Of a stretch of DNA of 64,000 nucleotides, positions 1-48,799 are shown piece by piece. Position 1 is the first letter of the stretch, and each line of letters starts with the position of its first letter. The notes beneath the pieces are model-generated. The model was not told the DNA's origin, ran no database searches, and worked only from the letters and a program-made list of their open reading frames with translations. The stretch is from Motacilla alba alba (taxonomy: Eukaryota; Chordata; Aves; Passeriformes; Motacillidae). A program made the translations under genes and the position numbers. Location of the stretch: NCBI RefSeq assembly GCF_015832195.1, contig NC_052032.1, positions 6,206,618 to 6,270,617 of the forward strand, written 5' to 3'.

Positions 1-1020
1 AATTGCCTGAAACATGTAAATTCCCAGCATGACAACAGGGCTGCTTATGCTCTGTCTAAATTGATCCTGTGAAACTTTTTTAAAAAAGGCTGTAATAAGA
101 CAGCCTTGTTTTTCTTTTCTCCAACAAACAGGAGATGATTACATGGTTAAACTAAAGACTTGTACACCTATAGGATGTTTGGATTAGAAATAATCATAAA
201 AACAGCCTTAATTTATTGCATGGCATATGGTTCATTTACAACAACCTTTTCAAGAATTCTCAAAAAATATATCTAAGGCAAGGGTGCTTCATTCTCTTTT
301 CTATTTACATGTGAGATAATAAAACAGACTGACAAAATAGTTACCTTTGGCTTCTGTAACAAGTACTCCCAGCTCACACTGATAATAAATATAAATACAG
401 TACTTCATCCTCCAATTCAAACTCTTATCTCCATTTTTGTTACAAGTGATTTCTAAAATAATGGCTAGTGATTAAAGCACACCAGAGACGGAAATAAGAG
501 AACACTATTTTTTCCTCGATTTTCTCAGCAACATTTGCAAAAAGCCTTGTCAAATGTTTTTCTTTTCCTGGTTGCAAAGGCAGGAAACAGTCTCCTCCAA
601 AGAAATCTTTGTTTCCAAAAACAGCAACATGTTCTTGAGGTCTTATCTCTCTCAGTTGTAGTAAGAGGAGCATAAGACAGTCCTGTGAATGTTGACATGA
701 AATTCATGACTATTTTAACACATATTCATCAGCTACTTAATGTTGGGACATCACCCTGTTCTCCTTTGCAATATCCATAGGAACATTATTCTTAGCAAGT
801 ACTTATCAACTTGGTCAAGCCTGGAACAAGTTATACAAATATCTGTTCAAGGCTGAACTTAATTTGATGGAAGTATCTGCTCCTGGAGTGGTGCATTCCA
901 AAGAAATTCTATTTAATAAGCACTATGGACCAAAGCTTCCCAGGCTTCAAATTCCAGATCAGCTGCACATGACAACCTGAAGTAGCTGCCCCTGCTGCTA
1001 CTGAGCTGTAACAACAGAAT

Positions 1021-1130
1021 GATGGATGGGGTTTGGAGCAACCTGGACCAGTGGAAGGTGTCCCTGTCCTGGGCAGGGAGGTGGAATGAGATCATCTTTA
1101 AGGTCCCTTCCAACCAAACCATTCTGTGAG
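1021..1130 (+). repeat. CR1 LINE 3'-end fragment, sense
   Basis: The stretch reads TTTGGAGCAACCTGGACCAG, then GGAAGGTGTCCCTG and AAGGTCCCTTCCAACC, ending ATTCTGTGAG. This matches the conserved 3' terminus of avian CR1 in plus orientation. It is a 5'-truncated, diverged copy. Confidence 0.85.
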
Positions 1131-3991
1131 TGCCTGGTGACTGGCACAAACCTAAGAGACCCTGTGGCAGTAATATTTATGGTAACTTGTCATTTTCATG
1201 ATACATATGACAGGTGAAGTCCTTATATTGGGAATTGGAACTCAGAACTTCTTCTCAGACACAGAGACAATCCTGCAGCTCCAGTACAGCTCCGTGGCAG
1301 CAGAGCTAAGGGATCCTCAGGAGCACTCTGCTGCTCTGGCCAGCTCCTGGAAGGTCCTGCTGAACCATCTGCCTTCAGGGCAGCAAGGCCAGCAGGCCCT
1401 GGAACCAGTGAGCACACAGGTGTGACAGGCTGTTTGGAGATCATGTACCCTCGTCCAACCCATCCCTAGGGACTAACCTTGTTCTTAAAAGCTCACCTAT
1501 GCCTAAGGGCTCCACAAAAGTAAACCTAGGGCTTTGTGAATGGAGATTCATCATTACTACTAAAACTATGGTGTGAAAACTATGGTATATCCGTTACTGA
1601 AATTAGAGGAACATGCTGCTCTAGCTTCCACCTCTTCTCATTCCCAACATTGTCACCAGGCTCTCCTTCCACTGATCCACAGTTAAAAGATGTCATTCCA
1701 AATGGTCTGTGACACTCCTGTGGAAGACTTGCACAACTAAAACCTAGAAGATGTACTAGTTAATGCCTCAACGTGCAAGGAAATACTTCTAGCTGTTTCC
1801 ATGTACCTTTCATGCACACGTTCACCTACACAGAAGTACCAAGACCTGCATCAGATATATTAAATATTAAATGTCAGCAAAACTGGCAGCTGAACGTGCC
1901 CACATGTACCACAGGCTTGGTTGAACACCATTCTCCACAGTTCACATATGCTCTACTCATCTGGCTTCATTGCTGCTCTTTCTTTTCAGGCCAATCTCTG
2001 TGGCTGTACAGACAGAACATAAAGGGAAAAATACATCCAAGGCCAATGCTCAACCCCCTCACCCTCAGGCATCTCTCAGTCATGCACTGAGCAGGAAATG
2101 TTACTGTTCATAGAAGGCATCTCTCCTCTTGTCCCTCTAAAGGGCTCTCGCTGTGCAGAGCAGTATTCAGGCTAATTCACAGAAAATGGAACTACATTTG
2201 TTAGTAAACAGATTTTGTTTTCCCAATCTGATTCTTTCATGTTGTAAACAGAAGCCTATTTATTTATTTGGGCTATCATTTCATCGTTCAATGTACCCAT
2301 TCAAAACTGGGGAGAGCAGGATGTGAAGTTGAGTGGTCTCAACTTTGAATCCTGCTAAATCCAAAGGCCACATTATACCTTTCAGTTGGGTGGGATATTA
2401 GTATTAGTTTCCCACACAAAAGTGCTTTGGAAACTTCCATAATAAGCACTTGCTTTGTCCCCTCACTGAACAGCCCTTCACAGCACAATTCCATGATAAC
2501 ACACCAGTATTTAACACAGCTTCATTGCATTTACTATCCATAATTTGGTGAAGACCTACAAACACTCCATAAGAACACAGAATGTATTATGATCTTTCCT
2601 AATTAATTTTCTGCATTAATTTTTTAATAATTACCACTTAACACTCTACTGGTACAATCTAACTTAACGAAATACAGCTGAAATGCCTCACAAGAAAGAG
2701 GATGAATATTTAGAGTAGGACTGTTGTACAGCGTATTTCTCAAGCACAACAAATTCCCATAAATACCTTTATATTTAGATTAAAATTAAGACCTTCATTC
2801 ATAGGGCAATGAGCTGGAAGTGGGTTAGTCACAAAACAAGAGTTGGGGAAAGTTTGGTTTAAATTGCATCAGTCTGAAGTTTGGCAAATCACTTCCTTTC
2901 ACTGTCCCTCTTTTCCTTTCCCCAGCCCTCACTTGGCCATTGGTTTGTGACTTGAAGGCAGCAAAGTCTCTCTGTGCCCCTGCAGCACAAAGCACAGCTG
3001 TGCTCCAAACACACACAGACCTTGAGGCACATCCCAAATGCACCGTGGAAAAATCCATTGTGCTCCTGACAGGGCAGTGTGCTGCCACCCTGCCTCACGC
3101 CTGCTCCACGCTGGAGAAATCCTCTGGAAAACCACAGGACTCTTTGCAGAACAGGGCACTATTCAGAATGACTGAACGTGACAGAATTCCTCCAATTATT
3201 TACTTTTCATCAACACCTGAGAGCCTACAAGAAACAGAAAGTCCTCTGAGAGGCACCCCCTGGATGAATGCACACAAGGAGGGTCCACCATAAAGAACCA
3301 GACCTGTTTTGCCCCCATGGTACCCATAAAAATTCATTCATTCCCTGTTCCCCTTCTATCCCCACACAAAATGGAATGTATTGACATCAGGTAAATTCTC
3401 TCCCAACCACAGAATCCCCAGTGCTGCACCAGTTCAGTCTGCAGCAAAGCCCTTGGCTTCTACCTGACTTTCATGCTTGATTGTATGGAGCCAGACCAGC
3501 CCCAAGGGGAGGTGGAGGTAGAGGTGAGAGCAGCAGCAGTAATAAGAGAGACAGTTCACAACTCCCAAACACATTTTTAGCAAAGCTGCCATGAGCAGTG
3601 GCTACCCAGAGCAGCTGCTGCCAGAGGAGGCCGTGAGTCAGAACTAGTTTGTGACCAGAGACCTAAATCAGAATGGCCCCAGGAAATGATTCTTAAATTT
3701 TTATCCAAATTACAGAATTGGATGGGTTCCTCAGCCACAGTTGGATGTATAAATCAACTATGTCCCGTGAAGTGTTAGGGGAAAAAAATAAGCCAGCAAA
3801 CAGAAATTCTCAATGGTTGGCTCAGTACATTTCTGTTGTATTGCACTAAATCTTACACATTTCCAACCTAGAAGTGTATTACATGTCAGTGCTTGTGAAG
3901 CCAAGTCCAAACACTCATCTTGACATGACAGGTTCACCACCCTTTCTTTTGTCAAAGATGGACAAGATTAAGAGCCAATTTTGTAACACTG

Positions 3992-4065
3992 CAGGTCACA
4001 GAACCACAAAGTTGGACGAGACCTTCAAGATCATCCAGGTCAAACTCGACACCTTTGAGAGGTAC
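3992..4065 (-). repeat. CR1-like 3'-end fragment, antisense
   Basis: CACAGAACCACAAAGTTGGA followed by GAGACCTTCAAGATCATCCA resembles the reverse complement of the CR1 3' end. It is short and diverged; an unrelated avian repeat carrying the same motif is possible. Confidence 0.55.
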
Positions 4066-5263
4066 CCCAAAGTAAGGCTTTGGTGACATTGGGCTGACAT
4101 GAAGCATGACTGCAGAAGCAAGTTCTTTCCCCGAACCACTCAGAGGCGATTCCCATCTCATTTGTGTGACTTGATGGTATATTCCAACAGCAATTCCGTC
4201 ACGGGCATCTAACCTCAACAACCTCAAGAGGAACATGGATGGGACATGCCCTTCACACAACACAGAACTGAAATTTGAGCTTGTAACCAGCTAACAAGGA
4301 CCCTGAGGAAGAGAATTTCTCCTGAGAGACCATGGGCACAGTAAAATCAAGAGAGTACAAGAAGAAGTTCAAGTGAGGAACTGCACTATAGTTTCACTTC
4401 ACTGGGCAGCTGGGAAGAACTGAAACAACACAAGGAGTTCTCCCTCTCACTGTGGGAAAAGCAGGCAGGGTGTGTACCTGACTTTAGGGACAGTGAGGGC
4501 AAAACAACTCATTTGGGACGGTGACAACACTGAGAGCAATCTTATGGAAGAGGAATGTGTAACACGATAAAGTCATTGATTTACCTTTGCTCTTAAAGAT
4601 ATTTAAGTTTCACACAAGGAGTCTTTGCCTGATTTTTTGTAACCACTTTCTAAAGGTCAAAAGCCACCGCACAACAAAGCTCAGGATCTAAAAAAATGTA
4701 AAGGTAACCCAGAACTCACCCAAGCTCTAAATCAGAACAGAGGAAAAAGGAGGTCTCTGTTTTGAACAACAGCACCAAAGCACTGACCTTGCACATCGTC
4801 CCACTTATCCAACCTGCACACTTGTCCTGCCTGGGTTTGATCAGTTGCTTCTTTCCTTATTTTCACCACTAGCAACTATCTTTTACAGAAAAAACATCAC
4901 ATAGGCAGCCATCAAGCACACCTTTCAGAGAGCTAAACCCAACATATGTACAATTTGCATGCCAAATGAATTTTACCCGGCATAAAACCAATGGAAGGCA
5001 CGATACAGTATCAGTTCTGCACCACTTGCAGGCCAGGGGCTCGCACTTGTCAAGGAAAGCCCAAGAAATGATTTATTACTGTGTGACCCCGATCATCTGC
5101 TGGTGTAATTCCACTTGAATCAGTAGAGCTAAATGAGCATGAGAACAGAGCAGAGCAGGCAGGCACCAGCCCCACGTGTTCAAAGATTATCAGCCACACT
5201 CACTGCCCACGACTCCAGCAAACGCTCCTGTGCATCAAAGGGGTTTCCTATGGAAACACAAGC

Positions 5264-5473
5264 TGTATTTAGAGATATTTGAAAAGGTTCTTCCCTGTGA
5301 GGGTGCTGAGGCCCCAGCACAGGTTGCCCAGAGGAGCTGGGGCTGCCCAAACATCCCTGGAAGTGTTCAATGCCAGGCTGGCCAAGGCTTGGTGCAGGCT
5401 GGGCCAGCTATCCCTGCCCATGGCAGGGGGAGAATGGGATGAGCTCCAAGGTCCCTTCCAACCCCATTCTGAT
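5264..5473 (+). repeat. CR1 LINE 3'-end fragment, sense
   Basis: About 210 bp in plus orientation. It contains AGGTTCTTCCCTGTGAGGGT, GCACAGGTTGCCCAGAGGAG, CCCTGGAAGTGTTCAATGCC, the CCTGCCCATGGCAGGG block and AAGGTCCCTTCCAACC, all in CR1 order. It is 5'-truncated. Confidence 0.9.
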
Positions 5474-7559
5474 TTGCCTGACCGCTTTCTGCTGGACTTG
5501 AGTTCATTTTTCACACATTTATACTTACGACACCTCTGTGTATCATTTCCATCTTCCACATGGGAAAGTAAAACCAAAAGAGTAAAGGTGCTTATCTACC
5601 ACAGCCATGCTGAAATCACTGGAAAATTGTACAATTTTACAGGTATTTGGACACCTGAATGACTTAATTCAAGACTCAGTGGACAAGAATGTGGGTCTCC
5701 CAACTCCTACACATGGACCCAGCCTCAGGAGTGGCTCATCCAAATGATTCTTTGGACCTAGAGCACAGCAGCTGATGGCAGAACAAACAGTGAGCACGAG
5801 AACTCTGCCAACAAAATTTCTGGAAATACCAAGTCATTCATTAATTGATATCATAAAAGCTTTTGCCTAAGCTGCAGCTCTCTGTAATATTTACACAACA
5901 TCCACCCTCCCCTCCTGCAGATCTCAGCAGGATCAATGCTTTTACAGGATGAAGTGAGAGGCCGTGTATGAAAAATGCCTGAGGGTGGGAACAGTTTCCT
6001 TTTCAACACTGTTTTCTCATGAATGAGAAATCTACAGGAACCAGACAAGGATTCCTAATTCCTATAAGCTTCTATTTATGTTGCAAGAACAAAACAACTG
6101 TGACTGACAACTATTTTCTGTTAAAGGCCAGTAATTATCAGCAACAGCAGGTAAATACACCCAGTTGCTTTTTGCTGTTCCCATGTTCTTATCACCAGGC
6201 CAATATTAAACTAATTTTCCTGTCCTTCACCCATTACTTATATGAGCCACACTTAGTAGAAAAGTTTACAAACAAAACAAAAAGCCAATAGTTACTGCTC
6301 AAATTCTTTACAAGAAATATTGCGAGCCCTCTTCCATGGTACTCAGAATGTCTATACATACTCCAATCAATTTATATACCCATGTAATTGAAAAAACCAG
6401 GTAGAAATAAGAGCTGGCAGAAAAATGCCACGTGAGAATGCTGCCTTTTTTCCCCTTTTTTTCTCCTTTTTGCACAGATCCACGCTGGATACAAGGTCAC
6501 AGAGGGGCTGAGAAACCATTCTCATCACAGCTATTTGTAAATCATCTTTCCATGCTGTCCCTGAAAGATTACACACCATTCTGCAGATTAAAGGTATGTC
6601 TATATATTCTTTTCCTCTGTTGACAGAATTATCATTCTAATGCTATACTTAGAAAAAGGTGGTGATTTCCAGGGCTCTGCTCCCACACAGCACCTCAACA
6701 CATGCTTAGTGCTTAGTGGGACTATTTATAAATGTGTAAGTTCTGCAGGAGTATTTCTGCACTTTCCAAAATAGACCAACAGCTTGGAAATGAAATATAA
6801 TGCCCTGATGCTCCCTTTGCACTTTGCTTAGTCATTTTATACCTGTTCTCTGAGTATTTGTAGTGCTTAGAATCCTTCTTCTATGCTCACACATCCAGGA
6901 GATAAAAGGGTTCAAGGCAAGGAAAGAAATCACATCTCAACTATCCATTTTACAGAGCTGGTGATGTGCAAATTAATCAGCTTTGAACATTCAGTGTAGC
7001 AGGCACATAGGTCCCTAAAGTACCACCAACATGAAGCTATTAATTCTACCAGTCTTGAAGGACAACAGCTTGAAACCCACATTCCCCACCTTCACCAAAC
7101 AAGACAAACCCCCTATTTTCTTATTAAAATAATTTCTAAAGAGTCCCCTTGGCCAGATCTGGCTGAGAAGCACAAAAAATGTGAATCAAAATCCAAATAA
7201 TTCTCTCAATCAGCCTCAGCACTGCAGTTCCTCTGTTTATTTCAGGCTTTACACAGTGCTGCTGGACTCTTCCCCAAGCAAGCTTTTGGCTAGCAGAGCC
7301 TTAAGCACAGATGGGTCTCTGACCTTATTTAGGAGGGATTCTCCTGCAGGCATTCCTGTCTGATTTTATAACATTTGATTCAAACGGTTCAGCGACTTGG
7401 CCAGGGCACATAACCCACTTCTTTAATGCTTGATTCATTAGCACAGCTCATGTTTATTAACTACAAATAAATCTCACTTAACATTGAGCTCCACTACCAC
7501 TAATTAGCTGTCTTAAATAGCAATCCCTTGTGAATAATAAATAAAAAAGGATGGGTTAC

Positions 7560-44842
<37,283 letters not shown>

Positions 44843-45045
44843 GGCTCCGCCGGCGCTGAGGGGCGGGCGCGGGGCGCTGGGGGTGTCGCTGTCCCCTGGC
44901 TGTGCCTGCTGGCCCTCGGCAGGGCCGTGCCCGGCGGTGCGAGCGGAGCGGGCGGGACGGGCACTGCTTACCGCCGCTCCCGCCTCATCGCGCCGCAAAA
45001 TGGCCCGGGCGGCGCGGGGCGGGGGGGCGACTGACAGCTCCGCGC

Positions 45046-45110
45046 TGCGCAGGCGCAGAGCCGCCGCGGCTGGAGCGGGGGGGCGGCCCCGCCGGCGGTG
45101 CGCAGGCGCG
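45046..45110. promoter_or_regulatory. FNBP1: Pair of NRF1-like sites
   Basis: TGCGCAGGCGCA at 45046-45057 and TGCGCAGGCGCG at 45099-45110 match the palindromic NRF1 core (YGCGCAYGCGCR, one deviation in the spacer). They are spaced 53 bp and lie about 200-270 bp upstream of the FNBP1 ATG. Confidence 0.6.
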
Positions 45111-45132
45111 GCCCGGCCGCGAGGGGAGCGGG

Positions 45133-45770
45133 GCTGAGGGGAAAGGGGATCGGCGGGGAAAAGGGGATCGGTGGGGAAAAGGGGATCGGCGGGGAACGGG
45201 GATCGGCGGGGAAAAGGGGTCAATGGGGAACGGGGATCAGCGGGGAAAAGGGGTCAATGGGGAAAAAGGATCAATGGGGAACGGGGATCAGCGGGGAAAA
45301 GGGGATCGGTGGGGAAAAGGGGTCAATGGGGAACGGGGATCGGTGGGGAAAAGGGGTCAATGGGGAACGGGGATCGGCGGGGAAAAGGGGGATCAGGGCC
45401 ATGGGGAAAAAGGGATCAGTAGGGAAAAGGGGGATCAGTGGGGAGCAGGGCGGTGGGGAACAGGAATCAGCGGGGAAAAGGGGTCAGTGAGGAACTGGAA
45501 TCAACGGGGAAAGGGGATCAGTGAGGAAAAGGAGTCAATGGGGAAAGGGGATCAGTGGGGAAAGGGGATCAGCGGGAAATGACGGCGATGCAGGAACGGG
45601 GATCAGTGGGGAGCGGCGGTGGCTGGGGAACAGGGTCAGTGGATAGCAGGGGTCAATGGGAACAGGTGCCAGCGGGCAGTGGATCAATGAGGAACGCGGG
45701 TCTCTGGGGAATGGGCATCAATGGAGGAGCAGGGGCAATTGAAAGAAGGGGTCACACTAAGGAATGGGTG
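45133..45770. repeat. G-rich GATC minisatellite upstream of FNBP1
   Basis: About 25 units of 15-19 bp are clear to about 45600. Variants include GGGGATCGGCGGGGAAAA, GGTCAATGGGGAACGG and GATCAGTGGGGAAAGG, decaying to about 45770. The plus strand has very few C or T and lacks stop codons, which produces overlapping Gly/Lys/Glu-rich ORFs (such as 44902-45582) that are artefacts of the repeat. It starts about 290 bp upstream of the FNBP1 start codon. Confidence 0.93.
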
Positions 45771-45799
45771 CCACGCAGGGAGGAGGCTCTCCCCGCCCT

Positions 45800-45988
45800 G
45801 CTCACAGTATCACCAGCACTGGCTGCCCAGAGAAGTGGTGGATGCTCCATCCCTGGAAACGTTCCAGGCCAGGTTGGACAGGCTCTGAGCAATTTGGTAT
45901 GGTTGAAGAGGTTCCTTCTCACTGCAGGGGGTTGGACTGGATGGCCTTTAGAGGTTCCTTCCAACCCTAACTACGGTAACATTCTGTG
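45800..45988 (+). repeat. CR1 LINE 3'-end fragment, sense
   Basis: CACTGGCTGCCCAGAGAAGT, CATCCCTGGAAACGTTCCAG, GTTGGACTGGATGGCC and TTCCTTCCAACCCTAAC occur in CR1 order, ending near ATTCTGTG. It directly follows the decayed end of the minisatellite. Confidence 0.9.
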
Positions 45989-46009
45989 CTTTTTAAAACT
46001 TACACAAGT

Positions 46010-46135
46010 TTTAGAAGTCCTCTCGCTGGATACACTCCAGGACCTCAATGTCCTTTTTCAAGTAAGGGACCCAAAATTGAATGCAGTATTTGAGGTGCCT
46101 CACCTGTGCCAAGTGCACAGGTGGTGATTCCAGCC
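46010..46135 (-). repeat. CR1 LINE internal/UTR fragment, antisense
   Basis: TACACTCCAGGACCTCAATG, GGACCCAAAATTGAATGCAG and GTATTTGAGGTGCCTCACCT match the reverse complement of the CR1 stretch upstream of its 3' end. Its orientation is opposite to the flanking copies at 45800 and 46290. Confidence 0.75.
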
Positions 46136-46289
46136 CCACCCACCCTTCTCTGCCTCTTACCACCCTCCCCCCGAGCCAGGTGAGGCTGGTTTTGAAGCAA
46201 ATGTTCTTGTTTTGGTCATTTGTAAAGGAGGAGAGGGCCCTAGAAAGGAAGAAAACGCACAACCATAGAACGCAGAACTCTTGAAGCTG

Positions 46290-46509
46290 TGTCATGTGTG
46301 GTTCAGGTTGGACATCAGGAGGAATTTCTTCATAGAAAGGGTGATTAAATATTGTCATGGGCTGCCCAGGGAGGTGGTGGAGTCACTATCCCTGGAGGTG
46401 TTCATTGGGTGTGGCACTCAATGCCATGGTCTGGCTGACAGGGTGGGGATTGGTCAAGGTTGGACTCCATGACCTCAGAGGTCTTTTCCAACTGAATTAG
46501 TTCTGTGAA
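46290..46509 (+). repeat. CR1 LINE 3'-end fragment, sense
   Basis: GGTTGGACATCAGGAGGAAT, ATGGGCTGCCCAGGGAGGTG, GAGTCACTATCCCTGGAGGT and GGTTGGACTCCATGACCTCA lead to GTCTTTTCCAACTGAATTAG and TTCTGTGAAC. This is a different CR1 subfamily type from the copy at 45800. Confidence 0.92.
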
Positions 46510-48766
46510 CTCACTGCTGACTTCTAACTCAGCTAAGCAGTATATACATCCCTCACCCCCAAAATAACCCAAATCCAAGAATATTAAATCCACCATCTGT
46601 CACCAAAATGCTCAGCAAGCAAGCAGGAAAATAACCAAATTATCTGCCTTTGCATAAATGTGGGTTATTGTAGCAATTCCACAGGCCTTGCAGAAAATGG
46701 CTCATTTCCTTGCCAGAAAAATATTTATTTTGTGATCCTCTGTCATTTATTTGAGCTGTGTCACTTAATCTCATTTTGCATTTCTGCTTTTCAGCTACAA
46801 CAAATGAATAAAGAGCTTTAGACCAATATATTTATTGATGTATCTATTCATGAGAGATTTTCTTGGGGGGAATAAGGAAGCATATTAATCCACCTGAGTA
46901 AAAGGCTTCTGCTCGTAAAGGGTGGGGATGCTTTTGATGTGAGAAGATAGAGATTGACCAGCTGCTACAGCCAGCATTATCTCCCCTAGATTAATGCACT
47001 TCTTCCACTGATGCTTGGCTGTTACCCTACACGAGGAAGAAAAACACATGAAGCAATTCCAACATTTTGAACAACAATGAAGACAAATGTTAATAACAGA
47101 ATTGCATTTATTTTTATCCAACTTCCATTGATTTGAACACGAGAGGAGAGTGCAGCTCCTCACACAGCTGTCTTTGAAGAGACACAACAGGCAGTGCTTT
47201 TGTTCATCATTAAAAGTTGTTACTTTAAAGGGCTGGCTTCACAACAACTAAGAGACACCCTGTTCAGCTCATTTTAGAATAGTTCTTCCTTCCACTGCCA
47301 ACATATTTGAATATCCAAGCCTGCCCTGCTGCCTGAAGCACAACCACAGTCTTCCAAGGGCCTGTACTCCCACAGGCTCCCAGACCACCATCTTTAGCCC
47401 TGCATCCACCCAGGACACTGCAAAACCAGCACTCTTCCATCACCACTTTTGCAGAGCTTCACCTATAAATACTTGCAGAAAAAGAATGTACAGAAACAGA
47501 AAGCAGCACTGGTATCATCTGAGCTAAGTTTGTGTGGAATTTCCTTTTGCACAAAGAGCTGGGAGGGGAACAGGGCAAACCTGTTACACCAGCACGGGCA
47601 GGGAAACCTGTCCACGCCGGGAGATAGAAATGCTCCACCAGTTCCAGGGAGATAAAGGCCAGAAATACAAGTTTTGTATTTTGATGGTACATTAGAATAA
47701 ACCATGTAAAACCTATTACATGTTATCAAAATTTCTGTGGACAGAGGTTCAAGTCAAAAACTAAAAAAAGTAAATGTAGATGTTGCAATAACAGGATTTT
47801 CCCCTATTTGTGACTGCTTTTATTGTTTAGCCTGAGACTCTCCAAGGCAGGGACTGCCACTCACATTGTTACTTTCAGTTGTGCAGTACCCCAAACAAGA
47901 GGGCCTGCAGCTTGGCTGGTCCCTAATTAATAATGTAATTAGCAATGACAGGAGCATTAAGAGCCTTTTATGCCAAAGTTGATGCTGGAAAGCTCAGTGG
48001 GTTCCAATCTCAAAAAATAACTCAGAATTACACTTAGATCATCTAGCACTTCTCCACTGAGTTTGCACAATCCACATCTGAGCAACAGAAGCTGGGTAGG
48101 AATTTTCTCTCAGCCAGGCTGAGAACAAGACCATGCAGATCTGCGATCCAGATATGGGCCTATTCCTGTAAATTCTCTGTTTATCTCCCCTGTTGTTATG
48201 ATTCAGAACACTCCCAGATTCAGCTCCAAAACTTAACTAGAAGCAATTCCATTTTTAGAAAGCCAGGACTTTGTTTAGGAAACCCCAATCCCCCTTGAAA
48301 ACGGCCAGCCTCACTGCTAAATGATTGCGAAACCACGTAAAGTAGATACAATAAATCCCTAAACTATACTTCAATCGAAACCTTTTTACTCTGTGTTTGT
48401 TTACTTATGCAAAACAAGAAAAATCACAACTCTCAGAGCATGGACAAGCACTTGCAGCTTCCAGGATGCAGCAGGAAGAGGATGTACCTTTCCCCCCCAG
48501 TTACCACCCTCACAGCTGCTTCCCTTTGATTTGACAATTCTACCCGAATTATTCCTGTCCAAGATAAGGAACGTGGATGCTGCTTGTAACCTCTCATACA
48601 CTGGGACCGAAACAGCACCGGGAAAGGAAGGGGACACACCTTTCCTAGAGGCCATCATCATCATCACAGCTGTTTCCTCGCTGCTGTTACAACACTGCTC
48701 AGATCACTCACACGCACCACGGGGGACCGCGGTGCTCTTAATGCCCCATCAGGGCCCGCTCAAAAA

Positions 48767-48799
48767 CTGATAAACACCTGATAAACACCTGATAAACCC
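48767..48799. repeat. 11-bp tandem repeat, three copies
   Basis: CTGATAAACAC occurs twice and is followed by CTGATAAACCC. It sits at the edge of a GC-richer intergenic stretch (about 48800-49300) of unknown origin. Confidence 0.9.

Larger units (their letters stand above)
1..7559 (-). other. FNBP1: FNBP1 intron 4, partial
   Basis: No coding exon was recognised on either strand. I looked for the next FNBP1 exon on the minus strand and did not find it. The stretch holds three CR1 fragments (near 1021, 3992 and 5264) and otherwise AT-rich unique sequence. Short ORFs here resemble no protein I know. Confidence 0.8.

Noticed and set aside
3952..4263. 103-codon minus-strand ORF
   Set aside because: Part of it is translated CR1-like repeat (the VEFDLDDLEGLVQLCG stretch); not a gene.
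46011..46358. 115-codon minus-strand ORF
   Set aside because: Runs through CR1 fragments in both orientations; repeat-derived.
48393..48770. 125-codon ORF in the intergenic region
   Set aside because: No family signature; overlapping minus-strand frames are equally open; composition follows local GC content.
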